From Corallococcus sp. NCRR (GTDB lineage: Bacteria; Myxococcota; Myxococcia; Myxococcales; Myxococcaceae): 64,000 nucleotides of DNA. The position numbers were made by a program, and so were the translations under genes. The stretch lies in assembly GCF_026965535.1 (NCBI RefSeq), contig NZ_CP114039.1:1488001-1552000 (forward strand), written 5' to 3'. Numbering within the stretch: position 1 is the stretch's first letter; every line of letters begins with the position of its first letter. The notes under the pieces are model-generated. The model searched no databases. It was not told where the DNA came from and worked only from the letters and a program-made list of their open reading frames with translations. Shown here in pieces: positions 45,232 through 54,356 of this stretch.

Positions 45232-46593
45232 ATGCACCGTCGTTCCCCTTCCCCCTGGCTTCGCGCCCTGACCCTCTCCTCGTTCGCCGTGGGTGGCCTC
45301 TTCGTGGCCGCGCCCGCCCACGCCGCTGAAACGCGCGAGCTGCCCGCCACCATCGTCAACGTGTCCATGCAGGACGGCGAGCTGACCGCGCGCATCCGCT
45401 GGGCCGCGGAGTCGAAGTCCCTGCCCACGGAGGTGGAGGTCCTGTCCTACGACGGCACGGACAAGGTCACCGCGGGCGAGCGGCTCTCGCCCAAGGCCGG
45501 CGAGGAGGTGGAGGTGAAGCTGTCCGGCGCGGTGCAGGCGCCGTGGGAGACAGGCTGGGCGCAGCGGCTCGTCGTGCGCGAGGCGCAGGGCCGGGAGCTG
45601 GCCAACCAGCCCTATGACGTCAGCCTCGCCTGCGAGGACGAGAAGACCTGCCAGCTGACGGCCGCGCCCGGCATCTCCGCCAGCCGCGAGGTCCTGCACG
45701 TGAGCACCGCCCTGCAGAAGACCCTCGACGCCGTCGAGAAGGAGCTGGGGTCGAAGCAGTTCGACATGGTGCGCGAGGTGGCCCGGCGTGAGCCCTCGCT
45801 GTACGGCGAGGCCCTGACCTACGCCCACGGCATGGTCAAGGTCGGCCCCGCCGAGGGCTGCCAGTGCTCCTGGACGACGTCCTACTCGCGCACCAACTCC
45901 TCGGGTTCGGGCCTGGGCGCGGCGCACAACCTGTACTCGCGCCCCCTGTCCCAGAACAAGCCCTCCAACGCCCGCCTGACCGAGCAGGGCAGCAGCCGCG
46001 TCACCCTGACCCTCCACTGCACGTCGCTGGTCTCCATCCTCACGCAGGAGTTCGGCATCCGGCAGTCGGGCGGACTGGTGAAGCCCGTGCGCATGCTCCA
46101 GCCCGTCTACAGCACCTGCGCCGGGACGTGCAGCGGCCGGTTCAGCCACTTCGGCCGCATCACCGGCAGAACGACCGTGCAGAGCACCACCCCCTTCCCT
46201 CCGCCCACCATCCCCAACGCGTCGGCCATGGAGCAGGGCAAGTACCACCTGGGCAATGGCCTGAGCCCCCTGTTCAACGAGACCCGCTACGCGCCCAGCG
46301 GCGACCAGGAATTCGACAGGGGAGGCGCCACGTTCAACACGAGCAGCGGCTCCGGCTACGTGCAGACGTCCGGCGAGGCCTTCCACGCCTACAACGGCGA
46401 CCCCAACACCTGGCAGCCGTACGGCCGCGCACAGGGCAACTACGCCATCGCCGTGCAGGGCATCGCGGTGTGCCCCGGCGGAGGCCTGAATCCCATTGGC
46501 CGCGCCTTCGACATCCAGTCCACCTATACGCTCCCGGAGAACGAGGTGGACTCCATGGAGAAGAGCGTCCAGGACTTCTTCAGCATCCTGTAG
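45232..46593 (+). CDS. Secreted protein, tandem paralogue 1
   Basis: 453 residues with a signal peptide (basic start, then LTLSSFAVGGLFVAAPAHA). The mature protein has an N-terminal beta domain (DGELTARIRW, VLSYDGTDKV, PWETGWAQRLVV), a helix-rich middle part and a C-terminal part with several Cys (GCQCSW, CAGTCSGRF) and the phrase HFGRITGRTT. It is clearly homologous along its length to the next gene downstream. I do not recognise the family. A sigma54 promoter and a 5' hairpin precede it, so production is probably tied to an enhancer-binding activator. Confidence 0.8.
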   Translation: MHRRSPSPWLRALTLSSFAVGGLFVAAPAHAAETRELPATIVNVSMQDGELTARIRWAAESKSLPTEVEVLSYDGTDKVTAGERLSPKAGEEVEVKLSGAVQAPWETGWAQRLVVREAQGRELANQPYDVSLACEDEKTCQLTAAPGISASREVLHVSTALQKTLDAVEKELGSKQFDMVREVARREPSLYGEALTYAHGMVKVGPAEGCQCSWTTSYSRTNSSGSGLGAAHNLYSRPLSQNKPSNARLTEQGSSRVTLTLHCTSLVSILTQEFGIRQSGGLVKPVRMLQPVYSTCAGTCSGRFSHFGRITGRTTVQSTTPFPPPTIPNASAMEQGKYHLGNGLSPLFNETRYAPSGDQEFDRGGATFNTSSGSGYVQTSGEAFHAYNGDPNTWQPYGRAQGNYAIAVQGIAVCPGGGLNPIGRAFDIQSTYTLPENEVDSMEKSVQDFFSIL

Positions 46594-46730
46594 CCCTCCG
46601 CGCTACACCGGGCGGGGGTTCCGTAACGGGAAGGGACACATTCCCAGCGCAAGCAACGATTTCGGAAACATCGCAGAAAACCACGCATTCCCTCCGAAAC
46701 CCGCATCAATCGCAGACAGGGCGCAATCCC

Positions 46731-46746
46731 TGGCACGGGACCTGCT
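46731..46746 (+). promoter_or_regulatory. Sigma54 (-24/-12) promoter
   Basis: TGGCACGGGACCTGCT with GG at 46732-46733 and GC at 46744-46745, again exactly ten bases apart. It differs from the copy before the upstream paralogue at only two bases. The predicted transcript start is near 46757. Confidence 0.75.
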
Positions 46747-46757
46747 CTGAAGGGGAA

Positions 46758-46787
46758 CCGCCCTCCGGCCTTCGCGCTGGAGGGCGG
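46758..46787 (+). other. 5'-leader hairpin at the predicted transcript start
   Basis: CCGCCCTCC (46758-46766) pairs perfectly with GGAGGGCGG (46779-46787) around a 12-base loop that can pair further. It starts where the sigma54 transcript should begin and ends 28 bases before the ATG. The stem sequence differs from that of the upstream paralogue, but position and spacing are the same. Confidence 0.65.
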
Positions 46788-46815
46788 ACCCCCATTCTCC
46801 GCAAGGGATTGCCCC

Positions 46816-48201
46816 ATGCCCCATCCCCCGTCGCGAGGCCCGACCGGCCTCGTCCCGTCCTGGCTCCGCTCGCTGACCGTCTCCTCCCTCGCGCTCGGAG
46901 GCCTGCTCGTGGGCGCTCCGGCCCACGCCGCGGATCCTCGGGAGGAGGCCCGCCCGAACATCGCCACCGTGCTCGACGTGGCGCTGGAGGACGGGGAGCT
47001 GACCGCGCGCATCCTGTGGACGGACCGGCAGGAGGACCTGCCCCCGTCTTCGAAGCTCGTCTCCTACGACGGCAAGGACAGCGTCAACGCGGGCGTGGAC
47101 GTGACGCCCAAGGCGGGCGAAATCTCCCAGGTGAAGCTCTTTGGCGCGCTGGACAAGCCCTGGGAGACGGGCTGGGCGCAGAGGCTGGTGCTGGAGGATC
47201 CGAAGGGCCAGCCGCTGGCCATCCAGCCCTATGACGTGAAGCTGGACTGCGCGAACGACAAGGAGTGCGGCCTCACCGTGTCCGCGGGCGTCACGTCGGA
47301 CAAGGACGTCGCGCACGTGAGCAGCGAGCTGGACGCCGCGGTCACGCAGCTCGACGCGAAGTATGGCCAGGGCGAGTACGACCTGGTGCAGGAGGTCTCC
47401 AAGAACTTCCCGCACCTGCGCGGCGAGGCCATCGTCTTCGCGCATCAGCTGTCCCCGTGGATCATCCCCATCCAGGGTCCCTGCACGTGCAGCTGGGTGT
47501 CCTCGACCACGCGCACGCCCAACCTCACGCAGAGCATCCTGGTCTCGTACCCGAACCGCAGCCTCTATGGCTGGAACGGCCCGGGCGCGAAGCACACGCT
47601 GAGCGCCAACGCCCTCACGACGTACCCGCTGAGCCTCAACCGGACCGTCACCGGCTCCAGCCAGTTGTCGCTCCAGCTGAGCTGCTCGCGCTGGCGCTAC
47701 TACTACTGGTGGGACCTCATCATCCACCGGCCGGGCGGGCTGTTCCCGGTGCGCTTCCCCTTCCCCATCAAGGTGCCGTGCACCTCGCCGTGCCAGGCCC
47801 GCTTCGACCACATGGGCCGCGTCACCGGCCGGACGACCATCAGCGGCGTGGCCTCCGCGCGGGAAGCGGGCACCTGGAGCGTGAACGGCGGCGCGCCGTA
47901 CATCAACCAGCTCATCACCGACAACAACGCCTTCGACGCGGACTCAATCGCCGTCTCCTTCTCGAACACCGGCGCCTACAACACGGTCAGCACGACCGGC
48001 CGGGTGACGGTGCCCTCCACGTCCAGCATGGCGAGCGCCATCACCACCAACGGCTACGCCCAGGCCATCCACGGCCAGCTGACCTGCCCGCAGATTCCCG
48101 CGCTGGCGGGCAGGACCGTGTCGGATTACGGCACGACGCAGGGCACGGCCCACCAGCTCAGCCTGTACTGGTTCATCCAGGACTTCGCCTCGGGCTTCTA
48201 G
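46816..48201 (+). CDS. Secreted protein, tandem paralogue 2
   Basis: 461 residues with a signal peptide (LTVSSLALGGLLVGAPAHA). Shared landmarks with paralogue 1: EDGELTARILW, LVSYDGKDSV, PWETGWAQRLVL, QPYDVKLDC, CTCSW, CQARFDHMGRVTGRTT. The middle and C-terminal parts have diverged. Both genes have their own sigma54 promoter, so they can be expressed separately under one activator. AAGGGA lies about ten bases before the ATG. Function unknown; likely extracellular. Confidence 0.8.
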   Translation: MPHPPSRGPTGLVPSWLRSLTVSSLALGGLLVGAPAHAADPREEARPNIATVLDVALEDGELTARILWTDRQEDLPPSSKLVSYDGKDSVNAGVDVTPKAGEISQVKLFGALDKPWETGWAQRLVLEDPKGQPLAIQPYDVKLDCANDKECGLTVSAGVTSDKDVAHVSSELDAAVTQLDAKYGQGEYDLVQEVSKNFPHLRGEAIVFAHQLSPWIIPIQGPCTCSWVSSTTRTPNLTQSILVSYPNRSLYGWNGPGAKHTLSANALTTYPLSLNRTVTGSSQLSLQLSCSRWRYYYWWDLIIHRPGGLFPVRFPFPIKVPCTSPCQARFDHMGRVTGRTTISGVASAREAGTWSVNGGAPYINQLITDNNAFDADSIAVSFSNTGAYNTVSTTGRVTVPSTSSMASAITTNGYAQAIHGQLTCPQIPALAGRTVSDYGTTQGTAHQLSLYWFIQDFASGF

Positions 48202-48234
48202 CCGCGCATGGCTTCCAGTCCCCGTGAATGACAA

Positions 48235-48276
48235 CACCCCGGAGGCCGGCGCCGTGAAGGGCCGGCGTCCGGGGTG
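48235..48276. terminator. Bidirectional hairpin terminator
   Basis: CACCCCGGA (48235-48243) and TCCGGGGTG (48268-48276) pair, with an inner GCCGGC/GCCGGC pair (48245-48250, 48261-48266). It lies between convergent genes, 34 bases after one stop and 32 after the other. On the plus strand CCTGTTCCTT follows. Confidence 0.65.
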
Positions 48277-48307
48277 CCTGTTCCTTCCGCACGGATGCGG
48301 CGGACGG

Positions 48308-48511
48308 CTACTTGTCGGTCGCGTCCTCGATCTTGTCGCCGGCCTTCTCCGCGGCGTCGCCCGTGGCGTCGGCGGCGTCCTCGGCCGTGTCCTTCACCTT
48401 GTCGCCCGCCTGCTCCATGTCGTCCTTGGCGGACTCGCGGGTGTTGCGGTGGCAGCCCGTGCCCACGGACAGGGCGCTCAGCGTCAAGGCCAGCAGCGTC
48501 AGCTTCTTCAT
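48308..48511 (-). CDS. Small lipoprotein with charged helical repeat
   Basis: 67 residues. The signal peptide ends in VGTGC (Cys20). The mature 48 residues are a highly charged helix with repeating phrases AGDKVKDTAEDA and AGDKIEDATDK, spaced like a coiled coil or LEA/YtxH-type amphipathic helix. Similar tiny lipoproteins occur in many Gram-negative envelopes, with unclear roles in stress or packing. AAGGAG lies about nine bases before the ATG. Confidence 0.8.
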   Translation of the reverse strand: MKKLTLLALTLSALSVGTGCHRNTRESAKDDMEQAGDKVKDTAEDAADATGDAAEKAGDKIEDATDK

Positions 48512-48727
48512 TCGGTGTGACTCCTTCGCTAGAGGGGGTGGCGGAATGCGGCCCGCCTGTCCCCGTGCGCGCCGCAAGGTAGGCACTGTCCACCATCTGC
48601 CAAGGGGGCAGCCCTCCGGGATGTCCACTCCGGGGCATCCAGGCCCCACTGATGGGTGTCGGAACGCGCTGCTAGGGTGCGCCTTCACGAGGGGCTCGAG
48701 CACCCGCCCCCGGAGGCCCACCCATCC

Positions 48728-50290
48728 ATGTCGTCGTCGTCCTCGCGGCCCTTGAGGCCCACCCTGCTGCTCGTCCTGGCGTTGACGGCCCTCTGGGGCT
48801 GCTCCTCCGACGAGCCGAAGCCCATCGAGCAGCTCTACTCCGACGTGCAGTTCGACCTCACCGTCCCGCCGGAGACGCCGGTCGACGCGGCCATCTTCCT
48901 CCAGGGCCCCACGGCCACGTTCGGCGGCACGGACGGGCGGGGCCTGGAGATGGTCTACCAGGGCGGCCGTCAGTTCAGCCTGAAGGCCCGGCTGCCCAAG
49001 AACACCGCCTTCACCTACGCGGTGCGGATGACGGCGCCCACGCCCCAGGTGGCGCTGGACGCCCAGGGCGCCCCGGAGGCGGACCACACCGTCACCGCCC
49101 GTGAGAACGAGGAGCGTGTCGACCTCACGGTGGAGCGCTTCGGCGCCGAGGGGGGGCAGACAGGCGCGAGGACCGTGTTCATCGTCCAGGTCCCGGACAT
49201 CACACCGCCCGGGGCGAAGGTGTGGCTGTCCGGCAACCAACCGGAGCTGGGGAACTGGAATGGCGCGGAAGTGGAGCTCTACCCGGCCGTGGACAACGCC
49301 TATGCCGGCGCCGTCGCCTTCGCGGCGGGCACGGGCCTGGAGTTCAAGGTGACGCGCGGCTCGTGGGAGACGGTGGAGAAGAGCGAGACGGGCGCGGAGG
49401 TGGCCAACCACACCTTCACCACCGGCGGCGGCTTCGAGCGCGTGCCCGTGGCGGTGAAGGGCTGGGCGGACCTCACCACGCCCCCGCCTCCTCCGGACCC
49501 GACGCTCACCGGCGACGTGCGCTACCTGCGCAATGTGGTGCCCCAGGACGCGAGCCTCAAGCCGCGCGACGTCATCATCTGGCTGCCGCCCGGCTACGAG
49601 GCGGACGCCACGCGCCGCTACCCGGTGCTCTACATGCACGACGGCCAGAACCTGATGGACGTCACCACCGCGTTCGCCGGCGAGTGGAAGGTGGATGAGA
49701 CGGCGCAGGCGCTGGTGGAGTCCGGCCAGGTGGAGCCGCTCATCATCGTGGGCATCTACAACACCTCCGACCGCATCGCGGAGTACACGCCCGTGCCCTT
49801 CCCGCCGGAGTACCCGGACGCGGGCCGCGCGGACGTGTACGGCCAGTTCCTCATCCAGGAATTGAAGCCGCGCATCGACGCGGAGTTCCGCACGAAGCCG
49901 GAGGCGGAGTTCACGGGGCTCGCGGGCTCGTCGCTGGGCGGGCTGGTGTCCATGTCGCTGGGGCTCAAGCACCCGGACGTCTTCACCCGCCTGGGCGTGG
50001 TGTCGCCGTCGGTGTGGTGGGCGGACCGGGAGCTTGTCGCGGAGGTGAACGCGCTCACCGCGAAGCCGCCGCTGCGCATCTGGGAGGACATCGGCACGAA
50101 CGAAGGCTCTGGCGAACAGGCGGAGACGGTGGCGGATGCGCAGGCGCTGCGCGACGCGCTGGTGGCCCGGGGCTGGGTGCTGGACGACGACCTCAAGTAC
50201 ACGGTGGTGGAGGGAGGCCAGCACAACGAGGCCGCGTGGAGCGCGCGCTTCGGAGACCTCCTGCGCTTCCTGTACCCCGTGAAGCAGTGA
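48728..50290 (+). CDS. Exported esterase (esterase-D-like) with CBM20-like domain
   Basis: 520 residues. Lipoprotein signal (LTALWGC, Cys about 25). Residues about 150-240 contain a starch-binding CBM20-like domain (VWLSGNQPELGNWNGAEVELYP). The C-terminal alpha/beta hydrolase has DVIIWLPPGYEAD, YMHDGQN, nucleophile motif GSSLGG (Ser402) and His499 in GGQHNEAAW. This is the putative esterase family that includes enterochelin esterase and esterase D. Likely it acts on surface polysaccharide esters or siderophores outside the inner membrane. The stop overlaps the next gene's GTG by four bases. Confidence 0.87.
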   Translation: MSSSSSRPLRPTLLLVLALTALWGCSSDEPKPIEQLYSDVQFDLTVPPETPVDAAIFLQGPTATFGGTDGRGLEMVYQGGRQFSLKARLPKNTAFTYAVRMTAPTPQVALDAQGAPEADHTVTARENEERVDLTVERFGAEGGQTGARTVFIVQVPDITPPGAKVWLSGNQPELGNWNGAEVELYPAVDNAYAGAVAFAAGTGLEFKVTRGSWETVEKSETGAEVANHTFTTGGGFERVPVAVKGWADLTTPPPPPDPTLTGDVRYLRNVVPQDASLKPRDVIIWLPPGYEADATRRYPVLYMHDGQNLMDVTTAFAGEWKVDETAQALVESGQVEPLIIVGIYNTSDRIAEYTPVPFPPEYPDAGRADVYGQFLIQELKPRIDAEFRTKPEAEFTGLAGSSLGGLVSMSLGLKHPDVFTRLGVVSPSVWWADRELVAEVNALTAKPPLRIWEDIGTNEGSGEQAETVADAQALRDALVARGWVLDDDLKYTVVEGGQHNEAAWSARFGDLLRFLYPVKQ

Positions 50291-50619
50291 CGAAGCCGCC
50301 GCCCCCCACCACCCCGGATGGACGCTACCTGGTGGTGGACGGGCGGCTGTGGCGCCGCAGCAATCCAGCGCTCGGGCCCCGGCAGCGCGAGCTGCTGGTG
50401 GCCGCGCTGATGCGGGCCCGCGCGGACGTGGGCCGGGCGAAGCGCGCGAGGGACGCGGCCCTGGAGCGCCGAGCCCGCGACCGCGTGCACCGCGCCAAGG
50501 TGGGCCTGGGGGAGCGGGGCCCGCCGTGGTGGACGGACGGCACGCCGGACCTCAACCGGCGCCTCGTGAAGAACACGCCCTACGCCGCCTGGTTCCAGGC
50601 CCTTTCAAGCGAATATTAA
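50287..50619 (+). CDS. Small conserved hypothetical protein
   Basis: 110 residues, basic and soluble. Phrases GRYLVVDGRLWRRSNPALG, AKVGLGERGPPWW and NTPYAAWF belong to a small family of conserved bacterial hypotheticals with no known function. Start is a GTG that overlaps the stop of the esterase gene (GTGA), so it is coupled to it, although the products seem unrelated. Confidence 0.75.
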   Translation: MTKPPPPTTPDGRYLVVDGRLWRRSNPALGPRQRELLVAALMRARADVGRAKRARDAALERRARDRVHRAKVGLGERGPPWWTDGTPDLNRRLVKNTPYAAWFQALSSEY

Positions 50620-50671
50620 AAGGGCGCGGCGTACCACCCAGGCCTCGTCACCCTTGCGCTGGGGTCTGGAA

Positions 50672-53143
50672 ATGCCCGTGGTGCCTGGAGCCTCACGGCT
50701 CGCGTCGTGCCTGCTGCTCACGTTCGTCCTCGCCTGCGGCTCCACCACCGAACCCGGCCCGTCCCCGGGAGGCGGTGGCGACAATGGCAAGGTCGCCGCC
50801 CTCACCCTGTCCCCGAACGGGGCGACGCTGCTGGTCGGCGAGTCGCTGACCCTGGCCGCCCTGGCGGTCGACGACGCGGGCGAGGTGCTGGAGGACGTCC
50901 AGGTGGAGTGGTCCGCCGTTCCGGCCGGCGCCGTCACGGTGAAGGACGGCCGGCTGGAGGGCGTGGCCCCGGGCGGCGCGGTCATCACCGCCAGGGCCGG
51001 GTCCGCGAGCGCGACCCTGACCGCGGTCGTGATGCCCTCCGACGAGTCCAGTCCGTCCAGCGAGGAGGTGCTGACGTCCGCGCATGAGGCCGGGCTCATC
51101 AACGACGAGGAGCTGCTGGCCTACCGGGTGTACGCGGCGTTCAGCGACCCCCGGCTGCCCATCCAGTACAAGGCCCGGGTCGAGCCGGGGTTCGATGCCA
51201 CCTCGCTCGAAGAGCTGCGTCAGCGCTTCAACTCGCTCTCCGCGCCCATGCAGGCGGCCCTTGGGATGTACATGCTGCGCCCGGCGGACCCGGGGAGCTG
51301 GCTCAACGCACCCACGCCCGATGCCCGGTTGAGCAGCTCGGAGGATCCGCGCTGCCGCCCCTCCTCCGGCGGCTGGAAATACATCCCGTATCCCATCTCG
51401 AAGGTCCGGATCTGGTACCAGGTGAACTTCCCGGAGCAGCGCAAGCGGGCCATCAGGCTCGACGCGGCGATCGCGAATGAAATCTGGCCCAGGCTGATGG
51501 CGCTGGGGCTCAAGGAGCCGCTCACCGACGAGGCCATTTTATGCAATGGGGGAAGTCCCCAGCTCGACCTGTACCTGGTCAGCAACATGGCCAACCGTGG
51601 ACTGACCATCCCTGAAGGCTGGGACAACACGCAGGCCGCCACCTACATCCTGCTGAAGGACGAGCCCGACGACGACAACGCCCTCAAGGGCGGGGCGACG
51701 CACGAGCTGATGCACGCCATCCAGTGGGCCTACAAGCTGAAGGGGCGGCAGAGCGACTCCGGGTGGATCCGCGATGCGACCGCGAACTGGGCCATCGACC
51801 ACGTGTATCCCACGCTCCTGGTGGGGCAGAACACGCAGAAGCAGTTCGAACACATCTTCGCCGGTTGTTTCACCAACTCTCCGGAGATGCCCCTGGAGAG
51901 CCGCGCCCAGGGCCACTGCACGGACAGCGCGGTGGGCGACGCTTCGCGCGATTACGGCGCCTACCTGTTCTTCCAATACCTGGAGAAGAAGTACGGGCCG
52001 GCGGTCGTGGTGGCCGCGCTGACGAAGCTGACCACGGAGACCTCCAGCCTCACCGCGGTGGACTCCGTCCTCCCCGGCGGCTTCGAGAAGGTCTGGCCGG
52101 AGTTCTCGAAGGTCCTCTGGAACGGGGCGCCCATCAGCACCCGGCCGGAGTCCTTCAAGGCGTGGGACAACCTCAAGGAGGTCGCGAGGAGGAACGACCT
52201 CAACGCCGACCTGTCGGGCTGGCCCGAAGCCTCGGACGAGTTGCACGACGAGCTGTACAACCTGTCCAACCGCTACTACCGCATGCATTTCAGCGACCCG
52301 GGCACGCGCTCCGTGCTCTTCCACAACGGGTGGTTCAAGAACATCACGGAGTCGAAGGACCCCGTGAAGGTGTTCGCGTTCTGGAAGGACGAAGCGGGGG
52401 CGTGGCACGACGAGGACTGGAGCGAATACGAGTACGTGGGCTTCTGCCGCGACATGAAGTCCCAGCGGGTCGAGGACCTCGTCGTCATGGTCAGCAACGC
52501 GAAGTTCGAATCCGCCGGCGGCGGGACCCTGACGGCGGCGAAGACGCCCTACCTCAAGCGCAACAACGTGGGCTGCTGGAGGTTCAAGGGCACCACGCGG
52601 TCCGTCCTGAAGGGGACGACCTGGTCGTCGGGCCGGAAGCTCATCGACACGAACGTGGAGTTCCAGGTGCTGGGCGGCTTGGAGGACCCGGACTTCGAGC
52701 ACCCGCTCATCCCCCACACGAAGCGGGTGGGAAGCTCCATCCTCCTGCAGCCCGCCGGCGACTTCACGCTCGACGTCGACTACGTGTCCGGAGGGTGCAG
52801 GTACACGCACGGGCCCACGCGGTACCCGCTGCTCCCCGCGGGCGGGATCCTGATGCTGAACCCCTTCAACGAATTGACGTCACCGGACCCTGACATGGAG
52901 GACTGGCTGTCACATCCCTCGCGCGCCTACACGGCGGCGCTCGCGGATCCGACCCTCGTGCAGCTCAACGTCAGCGGTGGCCCCGACTGCCGGGGCCCCC
53001 AGCTGGACCTTCCCGGGAACATCCTCTTCACCGACGCGGGGGCGGCCAGGCCGGTGGTGCTGCCCACGGGAGAGCTGTCCGGGCAGTACGTCTACTTGGA
53101 CACCACCTACTCCTGGATATTGCAGCCGCAGCGCCAACCCTAG
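50672..53143 (+). CDS. Metalloprotease-like lipoprotein with Ig-like domain
   Basis: 823 residues. Lipobox FVLAC (Cys about 22). Residues about 45-125 are a BIG2-type bacterial Ig domain (LSPNGATLLVGESLTL, VAPGGAVITARAGSASATL). The central part has HELMH at 344-348 and WIRDATANWA with Asp368 where gluzincins carry the third zinc ligand Glu. An Asp there is unusual and could weaken or change metal binding. The C-terminal 400 residues are probably beta domains. Probably on the cell surface. The stop overlaps by four bases the end of the convergent radical SAM gene. Confidence 0.75.
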   Translation: MPVVPGASRLASCLLLTFVLACGSTTEPGPSPGGGGDNGKVAALTLSPNGATLLVGESLTLAALAVDDAGEVLEDVQVEWSAVPAGAVTVKDGRLEGVAPGGAVITARAGSASATLTAVVMPSDESSPSSEEVLTSAHEAGLINDEELLAYRVYAAFSDPRLPIQYKARVEPGFDATSLEELRQRFNSLSAPMQAALGMYMLRPADPGSWLNAPTPDARLSSSEDPRCRPSSGGWKYIPYPISKVRIWYQVNFPEQRKRAIRLDAAIANEIWPRLMALGLKEPLTDEAILCNGGSPQLDLYLVSNMANRGLTIPEGWDNTQAATYILLKDEPDDDNALKGGATHELMHAIQWAYKLKGRQSDSGWIRDATANWAIDHVYPTLLVGQNTQKQFEHIFAGCFTNSPEMPLESRAQGHCTDSAVGDASRDYGAYLFFQYLEKKYGPAVVVAALTKLTTETSSLTAVDSVLPGGFEKVWPEFSKVLWNGAPISTRPESFKAWDNLKEVARRNDLNADLSGWPEASDELHDELYNLSNRYYRMHFSDPGTRSVLFHNGWFKNITESKDPVKVFAFWKDEAGAWHDEDWSEYEYVGFCRDMKSQRVEDLVVMVSNAKFESAGGGTLTAAKTPYLKRNNVGCWRFKGTTRSVLKGTTWSSGRKLIDTNVEFQVLGGLEDPDFEHPLIPHTKRVGSSILLQPAGDFTLDVDYVSGGCRYTHGPTRYPLLPAGGILMLNPFNELTSPDPDMEDWLSHPSRAYTAALADPTLVQLNVSGGPDCRGPQLDLPGNILFTDAGAARPVVLPTGELSGQYVYLDTTYSWILQPQRQP

Positions 53144-54270
53144 AAGGCGTAGCGCACGCGGCAGTACGGCAGGTGCTTCGCGAGCAGGGCCTGGAACTCC
53201 GCCACGTGGCGGCCCTTGAACCCGGTGCGGTAGCGCACGTTGACGCCGCCGCCCTGGGACACCTTCGTCTCCTGGATTTCCGGCCGCCAGAGCAGCTCCT
53301 CCGCCTTCGGGTGCCAGCCCAGGTTCACCTCGTGCAGGCCCGCGTTGTGCGTGAGGAAGATGATTTCACACGCGAGCTGCTGCTTCGCCCGCTCGCCGAT
53401 GCCGGCGTCCACCTGCTGGAACAGCTCCACGTAGGCGTCCTGCCAGCCGTCGTGGAGGATGACGGGGGAGAAGTTGAGGTGCACCTCGTAGCCGGCGGCC
53501 ACGAAGTCGTCGATGGCGGCGATGCGCTCCGCGATGGGACTGGTGCGCACGTCCAGCAGCTTCGCCGGCGCGTGCGGCATCAGGCTGAAGCGGACGCGCG
53601 TCTTCCCCCGCGGCTCGTAGGTGAGCAGCTCGCGGTTCACCAGCTTGGTGGCGAAGCTGGCCTTGGCGTTGGGCAGCGTGGTGAACAGCCGCACCAGGTC
53701 CCGCACGTTGTCGCTGATGGCCGCGTCCGCCGAGCAGTCGCTGTTGCACCCGATGTCGTAGACCCACGCGTGCGGATCCACCGTGTTGGGCTCCCGCTTG
53801 GGCCCGCGCTTGTGCGCGTGCTTGCGGATGGCGTCCTGGATGCGGTCGATGTTCACGAACACCGTCACGGGGTTCGCGTAGCCCTTGTTGCGCGGCACGT
53901 AGCAGTACGCGCACGCCATCACGCAGCCGTTCGCCGTGGAGGGCGCGATGAAGTCCGAGCTGCGGTCGTTGGCGATGAAGGACAGCGTCTTCTTCACGCC
54001 CAGCACCAGGGTGCTGCCCTTGATGCGGTTCCAGGCCTCCACGTTGCCTTCGTTGCCGAAGAGCCCGGGGATGCGCTGGTGCGAGGCCACCTCCACCCGC
54101 TCCGCGTCCGGGTAGCGCGCCAGTATCTCCCGGCCGCGCGCATGCTCTTGCACGGTGGGCTCCAGGTAGATGCGCGACACCTTCAACAGCCGGTCGAGCG
54201 GGCCGGGGCCCGCCGGGACGGTGGCCGGGCGCGGGGCGGGTTCTGGAAGGAAGAGGTCCAGGTTCGTCAC
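53140..54270 (-). CDS. Spore photoproduct lyase-family radical SAM protein
   Basis: 376 residues. The radical SAM cluster motif CVMACAYCY gives Cys116, Cys120 and Cys123 (CxxxCxxC). Flanking phrases FVNIDRIQDAI, YDIGCNSDCS, and RFSLMPHAPAKLLD match the SplB family. SplB reverses the spore photoproduct (a thymine dimer) in DNA of Bacillus spores; myxobacterial members may repair DNA of myxospores or act on other substrates. Soluble. The start ATG is set by the N-terminus LDLFLPEP typical of these proteins. Confidence 0.85.
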   Translation of the reverse strand: MTNLDLFLPEPAPRPATVPAGPGPLDRLLKVSRIYLEPTVQEHARGREILARYPDAERVEVASHQRIPGLFGNEGNVEAWNRIKGSTLVLGVKKTLSFIANDRSSDFIAPSTANGCVMACAYCYVPRNKGYANPVTVFVNIDRIQDAIRKHAHKRGPKREPNTVDPHAWVYDIGCNSDCSADAAISDNVRDLVRLFTTLPNAKASFATKLVNRELLTYEPRGKTRVRFSLMPHAPAKLLDVRTSPIAERIAAIDDFVAAGYEVHLNFSPVILHDGWQDAYVELFQQVDAGIGERAKQQLACEIIFLTHNAGLHEVNLGWHPKAEELLWRPEIQETKVSQGGGVNVRYRTGFKGRHVAEFQALLAKHLPYCRVRYAF

Positions 54271-54309
54271 CCGGCGGATGTAACCGGCTTCCGTCTCTCA
54301 TGCACCCGC

Positions 54310-54340
54310 GGTGGCCCACCCTGACGCCGGGCGGGCCACC
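54310..54340 (-). terminator. Hairpin after the GH88 gene
   Basis: GGTGGCCC (54310-54317) and GGGCCACC (54333-54340) are perfect inverted repeats. They lie 17 bases beyond the hydrolase stop and before the next minus-strand gene. No T run. Confidence 0.5.
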
Positions 54341-54356
54341 GGACAGGCGCCCGCTG

